A DNA stretch of 64,000 nt, taken from positions 371,854-435,853 of the forward strand of contig NC_057015.1 of the NCBI RefSeq assembly GCF_000002595.2, given 5' to 3'. Origin of the DNA: Chlamydomonas reinhardtii. Its lineage: Eukaryota > Chlorophyta > Chlorophyceae > Chlamydomonadales > Chlamydomonadaceae. Below, piece by piece: positions 47,504 through 60,228 of this stretch (position 1 is the stretch's first letter; each line of letters opens with the position of its first letter). The notes beneath the pieces were generated by a model. That model was not told the origin of the DNA. It did no database searches and worked only from the letters and a program-made list of their open reading frames with translations. Made by a program: the position numbers and the translations under genes.

Positions 47504-49036
47504 GGGAGGAGGCGGGGAGGAGGCGGGGCGGGGAGCGGGCCGGGGGTAAGGCGGGGAACTGGAGAAGGGGCGGAGCTGTCCATGGAGAACAGAGTAAGTT
47601 TAAAATGCAGGTTTGCTGGGGGGAGTATGTGCCCGAGCCCAACAAAAGAGTCCGATCATCACCCCAGAAAGCCCACTCATTCATGAAAAGTTGCAAGGGT
47701 GGCGGCGGCGGGAGGTTTCGTGCCCCAGCCGCACGTGTTGGCCCTCGGTTCTGTCCATGATGCGGCCGTGCCCAGGGCAGGGCAGGACCATGGGCACTCG
47801 GGCACTCGGGGACAGTGGGAGCACCGGCGGCTGTGCCGGCGCGGTTGCTGGCTTGCTGCAAGTGCTCCCGGCTGTGAGTGTGGGTGTGTGTGCCCGGCAC
47901 TCATCCCCGCAGCTGTCTTCACACCTGGCCGCAATGCGCCAGCTCCAATGGCCGTTCCACTGGAAGATGTTGTGTTTCACGAAGTCGCCCCGCGGCAGGT
48001 TGGCCCACACCTGCGGCGGAGGCAGGGGCGGCGGAGGCGGAGGCGGGGGTGCATGTGCGGGGGCGCGCGGCTGCGGGGTCGGTCGTACAGGCAGGCAGCG
48101 GGCTCCATGCTAGATGCATCGTCGTGGCGTAAGCAACATTATGCCGGCGGCAGGACATCACAGCTGTGCCACGGCAGCAGGCGATTCCGTCGCAGCTGCG
48201 GTGTTGCAAGGCCGCGGGTGGGCCCGATGCGATGCCTCTGCAGACACGCGCGTGCACACACATGTGCGCATACACACACGCGCACGTGGGCGCCCGGGCA
48301 CTCACATGGCCCATGCCCAGTTTGTTCCTCTGCCCCGGCTGCAGCAGGTGCCGGTGCCACCAGCCGTGCCGCCCCACCATCCACCAGGTGCCCTGAGCGC
48401 GTGAGGGCGAGGGCGGCACAGAGGCGGGAGCGGCCGGGCGGGTGAGCGGGTGAGGAGTGGGAGGAGAGGTAGGTGGGCACATACCGGTACACGGTCGCAC
48501 ACCCGTACTGCCGTACCGTGCGCTGCTGCGGCAAACCCACACGAATGCCCCTCCCCACGGCCCTTCCCCATCACGGCACTCCTCCTCCTCCCCCTGTGCG
48601 CACCTCTGCCCAGCAGCCATTGCAGTTCTGGTCCCCCTGGTGCACGGCGAGGTAGCTGGTGGGCGGGTGGGGGGGGCGTGTGAGGCGTGTAAGGCGCGGG
48701 GGGGGGGGTGAGGCGGGGGGGCGGGGGGGCTTGTGAGGCGCACGCGCATGTGGATGGGCGTGTAAACGGCAAGTATGTGTGCTTGGGCACGGATGATTGT
48801 GGTGGCCGTTGTTTCGGGGCTACCCCCACCGCAACCCACCATGCAGCCCACCGCATCCCACCACAACCCACCATGCAAGCATCCCCCCGCCCCCCCACAC
48901 ACAGGAACAGAGCGGTGCACCTACCCGAACTTCTCGGGCGGTGTGGCTCGGGCCGCGGCCTCCGTGACGGGGTCCTCGGGATCGGGTGGCAGCGGCACGC
49001 CTGTGCACATGCACGCACACAAACAATCGCTTTTCA

Positions 49037-49067
<31 letters not shown>

Positions 49068-50923
49068 TGAGTTCCCGTCCCTCTCCACTTATGTGAGTTG
49101 GCGCTGGGGCACGTACGAGGACCCGCGAGACGGGTTGGCTCAGGGCCGGGGCCGTGAACTAGGCCCCCTCCCAGCGCACCCTCCTCCGCCTCCCCCTCCT
49201 CCTCCTCCTCCGCCTCCCTCCTCCCGCCTCACCCAGGTCGGCGTACGCCTGGCGGTAGGCGGCCGTGAGGGGCCCCAGTGTGCGGTTGAAGGGGAAGCCG
49301 CCCAGCGAGTCCGGGTACTGGCCGCCTGACAGGAGGGCGGTGAGGGGAGGGGCGGTGAGAGGGGAGGGGTGAGGGTGAGAGAGGAGGCGCGGGTGTTCAG
49401 GGGGGTCTGCAACAGGGAGACATCCCAACGTTGGGCTCAGGCGTATACCCTCCCCCCGTCCAAAGATCGGGTTTTGACACTGATGACCGAGGAAACCGAC
49501 GAACCCGCATCGCCCCGGTTGGCCCCCTTACCGCTGTGTGGCATCTGTGGCGAAGCAGAGGTGGGGGATGGCGCGAGGGAGCAGGGGGCAGCGGCGCGGG
49601 GGAAATGAGGACACAGTTGGGTCAGCCAGGATGTCGTGCATGTGCCCCCCCCCACACGCGTGCACAACTCCCGCTCTTACCCAAACACGGCCCCCGGCGG
49701 CCCAAACACCCACCCACATGCAAGGGGTTCCAAGAGCTACAAACCCGGGGGCCAGGGAGACCCGTGGGACCCAGCCAGGGGGGCGCGCCCCCACCTTGAG
49801 TGTGACTGTGGAGATGGTGACGTGGTCCAGGGGCGCGGAGCAGTTGGAGGCCATGTAGTGCTCGCACACCGAGTCGGACAGCGGCGCAGTCAGGTTGTGG
49901 ACCTGAGGCCGCACACACAGACGCATGGGGGGGAGCGGCAGGGCAGGCGAGGATATTTGGACAAGGGGTGTCAGCTTTGTACAGCTGGAAAATGGGCTGA
50001 GCCCCCGTACGCTTGGGAGCTAATAGCGTGTAACGCCCCGTCAGAGCCTCCATGCCGCTACGACGCGCAGGCGCATCGGCTAGGGACACTCGGGTTGGGG
50101 TCGTGCGGGATTTCCCGCGCCACGCATGCGTGCCTTGTCACGTTCCCAAACACCCCAAGCCTTTCTCTAGCCTCCTGCCATACTCAACACCTCCCCGGCG
50201 CCCCACGCTCAAAGGGCTAGGCGCGGGGCGGGGGCGACCTCGGGGCTTCTCGGCATTCTGGCGCGTCGGCAGGCATGGCTCGGCAAGTCGCTCAAAATTT
50301 TCGATATACTTCCCCGCTTTGCTTGCCGCCAACATAGTTTGCCTTAGAGACTGCATATCAGCGGGCACCGGATGCTTTCCTTGCGACCTCGCGAAAGTCA
50401 ATTGTCCATGGACGCGCGAAGGCACTTCTCGCTCCGCCCGAATTTTCCCTGCCACCTATTTACACGCAATAGACATTAACAAATAATAATACGTAGCACT
50501 CGCGGTTTGCGCCAGTATGCTATGTTTTGCCGACGCACGAACGCAGCCACGGACAGGGGTGTTCCTGGGGGGCTTCGCCCCCCCCTGGAACGCTGCGCTG
50601 GGGGGGCTCAGCCCAAAAAGGGTATTCGTCCACACACACCTTGCGTTCTTCCCCTCAATGCTCCCCCTCAATGCTCCTTCTCAATCCTCCCTCTTAATGC
50701 TCCCTCTCAATACTCCCTCTCAATGCTCCTTCTCAATGCTTTGCGGGTTGCTCTCGTTGCGACGGCAGCGGCGGCTGGCAGCGCGCACCCGCACCCGCCA
50801 GGTCCGGCCGCACGCCGCCCGAATCGACACGTGTCACTTCCCACTACCACCCTCTCCCCACCTGGTTGGGCTGCCAGACTTGGTGGATGGGCTCGTGAAT
50901 GGCCCGATACAACTGCGCGCGCG

Positions 50924-50957
<34 letters not shown>

Positions 50958-51435
50958 ACATAGGTGTACGGTCATGGAAGAGGTACACATGCACAAGGGC
51001 ACATTCTATATTGCGTGGCACACGCCATGGGCGCAGCAAGCCTTGTGCACCGCACACACACCCGCATCTCCTCCCTCCTCCCTCCTCCCTCCCCCCCCCC
51101 CCACCTCGTGCTCGGTGGTGTTGAGGCTGCCGTACGCCTCCTTGTCGTCGCCCCAGAGGGACAGCAGGGCGGGGTACAGCGGCCGACCCACGGCGCAGCT
51201 GTGCACGCAGTCCTGCAGCATGCCCTGCAGCCGGCAGGCGGCGGGGTGGGGGCATGGAATGAGGGCGGAGGCGGCGGGAGGAGTTGCAGCGAGCGACTTG
51301 TGGCAAAGCGCCACGCATACCATGATGTCTACACCGACACCCTATGTGCAGCCACATACGGTACACAATCCGCGCGCTGCCACACACGGAAAAGACACGT
51401 GCGGCGCACACGCCTTGCGCCCGCGCCCCCCTGCA

Positions 51436-51488
<53 letters not shown>

Positions 51489-51882
51489 GCTCCGTGAGCG
51501 GCAGCATGCGGTGCTTGGCGTAGCGGCCGGGCGAGCGGGCGGCCAGATAGGAGTCGTCCTCGGACCAGCGCACTGCAGGGATGGAGGGCGGGTGGGCGGG
51601 TGGGGTGGGTGGGGTGGGGTGGGCGGGTGGGTAGTGTAACGGGTGAGTAGTGTGGGCGGGTGGGTAGTGTGGGCGGGTGGGTGGGGGTGGGCGGGTGGGT
51701 AGTGTGGGCGGGTGGGTGGGGTGGGCGGGTTATGGTTTCCAGCCCTCCTGGTAGAACAGGGCCCAGTGGCCCAGTGCGCCAGACGGCCACCGGCCGCAGC
51801 CCGCTATGGGCGACTCCCCCCCCCCCCCCCCGCACATCAGCTGCCCCAATACAAAGCGTTCGCATGAATGGCTGCCGCCTGA

Positions 51883-51928
<46 letters not shown>

Positions 51929-52023
51929 AACGTACACACACACACACACTACAACGCACGTGTAAAGCGTCGCTTTGCTGCATCGCATACACTGTCTTTG
52001 CGCAACGTTTTCCTTGTGCTCTT

Positions 52024-52082
<59 letters not shown>

Positions 52083-55000
52083 CCACGTACCGATGCGGTG
52101 CATGTGGTCGTACAGCACCCACATGACGGGGCCGGTGGAGGAGGCGTTCTGGAAGTACATGAAGCCTGGGGGTGAGGGGAGGAGGAGATGTATGGGGTGA
52201 GGGGAGGAGGGGAGGAGGGGAGGAGGAGGGGATTCGGTGTGGGGAGATGGTGTGGGAAAGGGGCTTGACGGCAGGACCGTGTGGGTAATGCTCGGCCAGG
52301 TATGCAGCAGTACTCCGCATGGCCAGGACACAGGACGGCCCCCAGGACGACACCACTCCCGCCCGCCCGCTGCCACTTACCGCAGTTGAGGTTGAGTCCC
52401 CACTCGTTCTGGCTGAGCATGTGGTAGCTGCTCAGGGGCGGCTGCTTCACACGCCAGTACCTGCGGCGCGGCAAGGGGGGGGAGGTCAATGAGGAGGCGG
52501 ACGAGGATGGAAGAGGAGGAGGGGGATGAAGGAGGGGGAGGATGTACTTGGAGGAGGAGGGGGATGGAAGTGGGGGAGGAGAGGCGAGTGGCCGGGCCAG
52601 CCCCTGGCCCCCCACTACCACCTCAAATCCGTGCCCCCCCAATCACCAGCCAACACACACCCGACCTATTTCGTCGGGCTCGGCCATATACCTCCTCCCT
52701 CATCCCCGCCCACTGCCGCCCACTGCCACCCACTGCCGCCCCCCAGTTCCTTAGCTAATCATGAATGTAACCCCCCCCTGCCGCCACCACCACCCCCCAC
52801 CAGTCGTCCAGCACCACAACGTCCAGGTCCACAGCCAGTACGTTGTAGCCCAGAGCCACCGCGCGGCCTGGGGGGGGGTGAGGAGGGGGAGGAGGGGGAG
52901 GAGGAGGAGGAGGAGGAGGAGGAGGAGGAGGAGGGGGAGGGGAAGAAGGGGGGGGAGAGCGCGTGTGCGGGGGGGAGGGTGAGGAGGGGGCGCTGCCTTG
53001 GGCCGGTAACAGTCACAAGACACGGGGGGGTTGAGCAGTAGCCACCTCCAAGCCCAACTGAGACCCAGAAGTGGGGTTGTGTGCCCGAGATGTGCCCGAG
53101 GTGGGGCAGCCGCACAACCCAGCGGCGTCCAGGAGTAACGCGGCAGCTGTGTCGGCGGCTGCGTCGCACATGCAGCTCCCCACAGTGGCCCCCGCTGCGT
53201 GTCGTACCCACCAGCGGTGAAGAATTTCTGCACACAACGGCGGGGGAGCGGGAACGGTTTATGTGGATGAAGACAGTACGGCAAGAGGTGGTGGAGAGGC
53301 AAAGAACGAACACATACACACACACCGGGCATCGGCAGGATGTGCGCCCATTACCGTACTACAAGCCCTGGAGAAGCTGCTTCATCCCTGCTCTGCGCTC
53401 TCCCCTTTCACTCCATTTCATGCAGTGCCAGGCAAACGCCCCCCAACGACCTTTGCCATGGCCGCTCATCAGCTGCTGCTGCCGCTGCTGCTGCTGCTGC
53501 TGCCGCCGCGCTACTGCCACCACCCACCTTCCACCAGGGCGGCATGCCCACCCCCCGCGCAAAGTACTTGAAGCGGAAGGGGTAGTTCTGGCCCCTGTCC
53601 AGTGGGAGCGGTGGCAGCTAAGTGGGTGGGCGAGGCCGCGAGGGGCGGGGCGGGCGCGGGCGCGGGTGGGCCAGTGCGCGGCCGGCATGTGCCGCGCCCC
53701 CCGGCAGCATCCCTCGGGGCCGTGGGGCCGCACCCATACTGCACAGGTCACAACCACGGAGCGCACCTGCACCTGCACCGCGCCTGCTTCTTGCCCCCCA
53801 CCCCGGGGCCGCCCGGGCGGCCACTTATTTGGTAACGACTTCGTCTGCAGTCACCTGTGTATCTTGTACCGCTTCTCCAACCATCTTTGCAACCCCACCC
53901 CCCCGTCCCCGCACCATCGCGGTCCGCCCCTTAACCCCTGTAACAAGCCCCTTGGCCCCTGTGGGCCCCCCCTCCGGCCCACCATCGCCGCGTGCACTCC
54001 TCGGCACGTCAGCGGTGCCAAACCCTGGGCCAACCGCACCTAACCCCTGCCCTGCAGTCTCCCCTCCCCCCGCCCCCCTCCACCCGCCCGCCGCCGCCGC
54101 CGCCTCACTTGTCATCCGCGGTGGCGTATGTGGTGCAGGTGACTGGTCCCTCGGTCTCCAGCCAGGGCTGGAACACCTGCCGCAGCCGGTTGCATTGCAC
54201 GGCGTCCTCCTGCACGAGCGCACGAGAGCGCCGGCGTAAGTGTGCGTGCGGATTGCAACTTACACGGGTTGTCCACATGCGGGTTTGTTCACATGTGCAA
54301 AGACGCATACGCTCGCATGCTGGTTGGCAGTGGCCTCTGCACGCAGCAGGCCCTGGCCGCGGCGCCCCCACCGCCGCACCATGCTCAGCGCCATCCGGCC
54401 CATCCCCCTCCCCGCCTGGGCCATGTGCCACATTGCCGCACTCTCCGGCGAGGGCGAGCACATGGGCCCCGGGCCCTGGAGCCGCCGTTCCCCCTCAGAC
54501 CACCGACGACACCCTGGACCCGTACACACACAGTCGTCGTGGACTCGTTCCCCCTGACTCCTGAGACCACCCACCTCCCGTTTTGAGCCACACGCGGCGC
54601 CCCCTGGTCCGCCATGCCCGGTCCCCCAGCCATATCACACACACATGCAGTGCATCAGTGCAGCAGCGCAGCAGTGCAGTAAGCGCTGCTCACCAGCACG
54701 CCCAGCACGTGAGCGTAGCCCGCCTCCCGCAGCCGCCACAGCCCCTGCGCGCCGTCCGCCACCCGCTCATCGGCCCAGATGATGAGCTCCTTCCTGAAGT
54801 GGGTCGCCTCCACCGCCTCCCTGGCAGCAGCGAGCACGAACGCACAGGTGGGAGGGGAAAGGGTTAGGTGAGGCCAAGTGTGTGTGTGAGTGAGTGAAGG
54901 GTTCACAGGCAGGCGAGGTGGTGTTTCGGGGCATGAGGGAAGGCACACGATTACGTTTGCGTCAGCTCGGGCTGTCAAGCGCCCTTCCCCTCCCACCGCC

Positions 55001-55255
55001 GGCAGCCCCCGCCGTCCTGCCGCCCTGCCTTCCTCACTTGAGCTCAAGGGCGCTGTCTATAGGTCCGATGTAGCCTTTGATGCCGCCAGGGACAGCGGAG
55101 CAGTAGCCCGAGCGCTCACACACACGACCTGACACAGCGTATGCACGCCCCAGGAGGAACGCCGCGAGGAGGAACGCCCAGGCAAGCACGAGGCTGGCCG
55201 GGCAGCATTGCTGAAGCCTCTTAAGCATAGTACCTCTATGTTTGCATTGCGCCAT
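45302..55255 (-). CDS. GT77-like nucleotide-diphospho-sugar transferase, type II membrane protein
   Basis: Twenty-three exons: 55255-55038, 54820-54694, 54209-54109, 53594-53528, 53227-53212, 52867-52801, 52460-52381, 52165-52091, 51572-51487, 51224-51105, 49902-49795, 49544-49532, 49325-49233, 49000-48925, 48655-48604, 48392-48306, 48010-47925, 47493-47369, 47114-47014, 46671-46521, 46230-46106, 45934-45839, 45466-45302. They sum to 2235 nt, 744 aa. Residues 19-36 ([18 protein letters not shown]) are a signal anchor after a basic start. The catalytic part has [20 protein letters not shown] with a DxD motif at about 190-192, then [17 protein letters not shown], the PF03407 signature shared by plant extracellular arabinosyltransferase-type GT77 enzymes. 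It probably acts in the Golgi on hydroxyproline-rich cell-wall glycoproteins; donor sugar is unknown. Two micro-exons (16 and 13 nt) are in phase. The 3' end is duplicated at 36394-38957. Confidence 0.9.
49993..50615. mobile_element. Non-autonomous TIR element in a glycosyltransferase intron
   Basis: The ends are TGGGCTGAGCCCCC (49993-50006) and its reverse complement (50602-50615), with AAAA on both outer sides as a possible 4-bp target duplication. The element is about 620 bp with no transposase frame. It lies in the intron 49903-51104. Parts of it recur at 39267-39592. Confidence 0.7.
51438..51486. repeat. (AC)n microsatellite touching a 5' splice site
   Basis: On the gene's strand this is (GT)n beginning directly at the donor of glycosyltransferase exon 51572-51487 (CAG|GTGTGTGTG). 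Confidence 0.9.
51590..51732. repeat. GTGGGCGGGTGGGT minisatellite
   Basis: G-rich imperfect tandem array (GTGGGCGGGTGGGTAGT units) in a glycosyltransferase intron. It has quadruplex-forming potential on the plus strand. Confidence 0.85.
52026..52079. repeat. (AC)n microsatellite near a 5' splice site
   Basis: Pure (AC)n on the plus strand, so (GT)n in the sense of the glycosyltransferase, about 12 bases beyond the donor of exon 52165-52091. Confidence 0.9.
52745..52778 (+). repeat. Intron element block, antisense to its host gene
   Basis: Plus strand TTAGCTAATCATGAATGTAA then CCCCCCCC in the glycosyltransferase intron 52461-52800, whose gene is on the minus strand. It lies beside the donor rather than the acceptor. 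Confidence 0.85.
53870..53896 (+). repeat. Intron element, variant AACCATCTTTGCAACCC, antisense
   Basis: Plus strand CGCTTCTCCAACCATCTTTG then CAACCCC in the glycosyltransferase intron 53595-54108. It closely matches the SF3B1 copy at 7738-7767. Confidence 0.6.
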
Positions 55256-56086
55256 CGCACCGGGCGCGGCGAGGCGCGAATGTTGCAACGGTTTTGACCG
55301 ATTTAGCTAGCCAAGTGCGTGATGCTAGGTTGAAGCAGGTAAACGAAGAATAGATCGTTCTTCAATTCTAGGTTTGAGCGCAGTAACGGTGGACATTCGT
55401 TGCATGTTGCTCGGGCGGGAAGGACGGGTGTTGCGGATTGGCAGGCCTGTATGTCACGTCACCCATACCGTAAGCGCGTTGTGGTAACTGCGGTATGTTT
55501 GCGGCAGAGCGGAATGCATGCAAAAAAGCTTGCCAGCCAGTTCACCATCCGCCGGCTTCGTGCCAGGCAGAGGGCCTGCGCCGATGCGTGGGCGGTAGAT
55601 GCCTTAGGATTGTTGGGCGCGGTAGGGGCAGAAGGGGTTGGTGGGGCCTTATGAGTTCTGGGGGCGGGTAGACGGGGTCGCTGGGGAGTGGGGGCGTGCT
55701 GTGAAACGTTTGCATACTCGCACACGCTGGTGTACGACTGACAAGCGACGACATAAGCACTGATGAACTATTCAGCAACCTGCAACTTAGAGGCCGTGCA
55801 TGCACCGGCATACCAGTAGTTCGGACTCATTTCAGGTATGAGCAGACGGGATGCCGGGGGTCGAGGCAGCGTTGCCCACCGCCCGACCACAAAAACCCCA
55901 TCGCGCGATTCAGATGCCAATACTACATCAACCTGGGCCTGTCAGTGTCGCTATGCAGGTTGTTCGCATTATTACATAAGTTGAGTATCAGCGCCAGGCC
56001 TGTGCAAACGCCGCGCAACACCTCAATCGCTGTTTCAACTTGCAGCTCGCGGCCTCAAATTCACGCGCCCTTCCAACCAACCGCAA
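55256..56086. promoter_or_regulatory. Divergent intergenic region, glycosyltransferase / FAD enzyme
   Basis: About 830 bases separate two divergent start codons and must contain both promoters. GC is lower than in genes. No convincing TATA box or coding frame was seen. Confidence 0.5.
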
Positions 56087-59000
56087 ATGCGATCCCTTGC
56101 TCTTAAGCGGCCCTGCATCGGGCGCAGCGCCGCGGCTGCACGTGGGCGTGTGGCGCGGGCTGTTCGCATCCAGGCGGTCCACGCCACCTCCCCCAGCAGC
56201 TCACCCCAGCGGCCGCTGGATGTGGTGGTTGTGGGCGCGGGCATCGGCGGCTTGGTGACCGCCTCAGCGCTGCTGGAGGCAGGGGCCAGGTGGGGGCAGC
56301 CGGCTTGTGGGGGTGGGGGTGGGGTGGGGGGAAGCGGGAGGGATCGGGGAGTGAGCGTGCGTTGGAGGAGGTGGGCCGTAGTGCCAGCGCTGCACTACTC
56401 CTGCGTGCTGCCTCCAGCATGGAGCATGTGCCGAAGCGAGGAAGCGTGTCGCACGCCCCGGCGCCCGCTTGATCCGCTTGCTCACGTGGCGTGGTGCGTG
56501 CACGGGCACTTGCAAGCACAGGCGCCGTTATGGGCAGAGCTGCCGCCGTGATGACCTGCCCAGGGATCGATCGGACGCGCGCGCGCGCAAGCAGCAGGAC
56601 ACGCAACCCACCCTCCCTCCCTAGCTGCATTTGTCGCATGCATGCTCTGCCCTCCTGCCCGCCTGCTGCCAGGGTGCGTGTGTACGAGGCTCGCTCGCTG
56701 GAGCAGGCGCTGGACGGGCCCGGCGGCATCCAGGTGCAGGTGAGCGCTTGCAGAGGTGGGTGGGTGGGTGGGCCGGCGGCATCCAGGTGCAGGTGATGAG
56801 CGCTTGCAGCAGAGGTAGGTATGTGTGTGTGAGTATGTGTGGGGGGCGTGGGGGGATTGTGAATACCAGCCCAAACAGCCCAAACTAAATCGAATCAAGC
56901 TAAAACGAGCGGAGCACAGGTAGAGGCGTTAGTGGGGGGGGGGGGGAAGTCTGTGCCCTAGCCCAAACAAGTAGGTCCCAGTATTCAAAGGAAGGGGGTG
57001 AGGGGTCGTCAGGGTGCGCACTGTGAGGGGTCGTCAGGGTGCGCTCTGTGAGGGGTCGTCACGGTGCGCTCTGTGAGGGGTCGTCAGGGTGCGCTCTGTG
57101 AGGGTCGTCACGGTGCGCTCTGTGAGGGGTAAGGGGACGGGAAATGGGGCGGAGTGGAAGCGGAATGGGGAATGGAGCGCACGCAGGGGAGGTGACACGT
57201 GACTGGTGGTGGCCTGCGCTGCGTGGGCTGCCGTGCCGCGTGGAGGGCAGGGCGGTGGGGCAGACCCACACACACACTCAGATGTATGCGCGGGGCAGCC
57301 GGGCGCGCTCTGAGGGTTGGGCTGGGGCAGTAGGGCGCCCCCAGCCCGCAGGTGCTCCGACCCGACCTGCGACCTCCCACCCTGTCCCTGCCACCCTGTC
57401 CCTCCCTCCCTCCCCCTCTCCCCTGCCTACGGTTTCACTTCTTAAATAATCATGAATGCAATCCCCCTCCCTCCCCCTCCCACATCAGGCCAACGGCGAG
57501 AAGGTCATGCGCCTGCTGGCCTCGCCCTGGCCCACACCCACCGCCCCCTCCTCCGCCGCCTGCAGCCCCCCCAGCAGCCTGTCGGACGCGCTGTACGCGG
57601 TGGGGGGCCCGGTCATGTCGGGCGGCTTCCGCAGCGACCGCGGCGACTACCTGTACTACGCCGCGGTGGACTCCACGGGTGCGTGCGGGGCTAGGGGTGG
57701 AGTGGGGTGGGGTGGGGTGGGGTGGGGTGGGGTGGGGTGGGGTGGGGTGAGTGAGTGGGTGGGAAGCACTGGGAGTGCATGGGAGCCCGGCCCTGAGCAG
57801 CAGGGCGGGGTGGGTGGCAGGGCGGGACAGGCGGTAGGGCGGCACCTCTGTGCACCGCCCCTGCGGCGAACACGCCACAGCACACACGCACACGCCAACA
57901 CGGCTAACTGCTTGCTGTCGCGTTTCGCACGCACGCCCCTTTCTCCTGGTGCTTTCCACACACTAACGTCATGCGTAGTTGCACACTCGCACGCATTCAA
58001 CCTCACCAACCCCGCCCCATCCCCCTACACACACACACACGCACACAGGCCTGAAGGACGTCCGCTCCAACGGTCTGGGCATCTCGCGCCGCAGCCTGCA
58101 GAACATCCTGCACGCCGCGCTGCCCGCCGGCACCGTACACTTCGGCCGCCCGCTGCGGCGCTTCCAGGCGCCGCCGGCGGGGCAGGCGGGCGCAGTCAAG
58201 GTGCGTGAGGGGCGGGTGGGGTGTGAGGGGTGGTGGGGCATGAGGGGTGCGGGCGTGAGGGGTGCGGGCGGGGCGGGGGCGCGGGCGGGAGCTTTTGGGG
58301 GGAGGGTTGTTTTCACCTTCCCCAATATACGAGCAGGGTCTTGGGCGTGATGAGTGGACATGATGGCAGCTGCCGGGTGCAGAGGGGAGGGCTGCGGGGC
58401 AAAGCGGCGTTGGGGCCCATTGGGGCACTGGTCGGGTCACGCTGCGCCCGCCACCCAATCTGCGACCACTTCCCTGCCCGCCCACCTGCCCACCTGCCCA
58501 CCTGCCCACCTGCCCACCTGCCCCCACGCATGCAGCTTGAGTTTGAGGACGGGGCGGTGGAGAGCTGCGACGTGCTCATTGGCGTCGACGGCATCCGCTC
58601 CAAGGTGCGGGGGCTGCGCCTGCTGTGCCTGCTGTTCCCCCACCCATGCTGCCTCCTTGAGCGCCGGTCCCAGCCTCCGGAATGCTGCACTCCTCTTGCT
58701 GCAACAGCAACACCGCTCCCCCCACTTCCTTAGCTAGTCATGAATGAAACCCCCGGCTCAGCTGGCCCGCCGCCTCCTCCCCTGCGTTTACAGATCCGGG
58801 CGCAGGTGCGCCAGGAGGCGGCCGCCGCCGCCGCCGCCACCGCGGGCGATGCTGCTACTGCCGCTGCTGCTGCTGCTGCCGCCGCGCCTGAGAAGCTGCG
58901 CTACAGCGGCACGGTGTGTTGGCGCGGCCGCCTGCCCATGAGCCGCGTGGGCGGGGGCGCGGAATGGCTGGCCAAGGTGAGGGGGGGAAACGGGGTGGGG

Positions 59001-60156
59001 TGGGGCGCGGTGGGGGTGGGGGTGGGGTTAGCCGGTCGTGGCACACGCACACGGTGGCGGGAGTGGCCTCAGCCGAACACGTAGGTCGGGAGCGCAGACG
59101 GCGTCGGTTGGCGGCGGCAGTGGCCCTGGCTTGTTCATGTGAAGCGGGCCAGCCGCCAACCTTGCTGCGGCGAAGTAAAGGAGCGAGGGACCAAGTCAAT
59201 CAGGACGGACTGGTTCGGGGCGGACGGCACGGCCGGCGGCGGCAGTGACCCTGGCGTGCTGGTGAGGCGGGCCAGCCGCCAACGTTGCTGCGGCTCAGTG
59301 AGGGAGGTTGTTTGTAGGCCGCCTCCGACCTCTTTGACCTGCCGCGACCTCATATTGCGGTATGCCGTAAATTGATGCCGTAAATTGCGACGACTACCTT
59401 GTGTGTCCGTGTTTGTGTGATTGTGTGATTGTGCCCCTGGCGCCCCTGCCCTGCCTTGCCCCTGCCCCTGCCCTTCCCTCGCAGCAAGTGAACGGCGACA
59501 CGTGGGCCGAGTACTGGGGCGCGGGCATTCGCTTCGGCTTCTTCAACGTGGGCAGCGAGGTGAGGCCGCAGGCAGGCGGGGCAGGCGGTGGGTGAGGGCG
59601 GTGGGGGATGGTGGATGATGGTGCGGCCGTATTGTGTGGGGTTTGGGTCAGGTGTCGGGGCCTCAGGGGAACGGGGACCTGCGGGCATCGTGGGGCGAGC
59701 AGCGCCCTCGGCCTCACCCCCCGACGATGTGGCTGGTAGGAGCGGGGTCCAGAGGGAGCGCGCATTGTCTGACTGCCCGCGTAGTACCTTGTCCAGCCCC
59801 ACTGAAAACAAACATGCACGCGTACACACATGCATGTACGCGCACTTGCGCATCGGCATGCAAAGTGTCGACCCGTTCCCCCTGTTCTTTCCTAGTACGC
59901 AGCCACACACAAACACACGCACAACCCCTGTTCGCAGGTGGCTCGGGACACCTTCGCACCGGGCGGCCTGCGTTTGGAGGGCGAGCCCCAGATCGCCTGG
60001 TGGGTGGGTGGTGCGGGTGGGGTGGGTGGGTGGGCGTGCGCCTGACACACGAGCACGCATGCATGTGTGTGTATGTGTGTGTGTGTGTGCGCGTGTGCGT
60101 GTGCGTGTGCGTGTGTGTGTGCGTGTGCGTGTGCGTGTGCGTGTGCGTGTGCGCGC

Positions 60157-60228
<72 letters not shown>

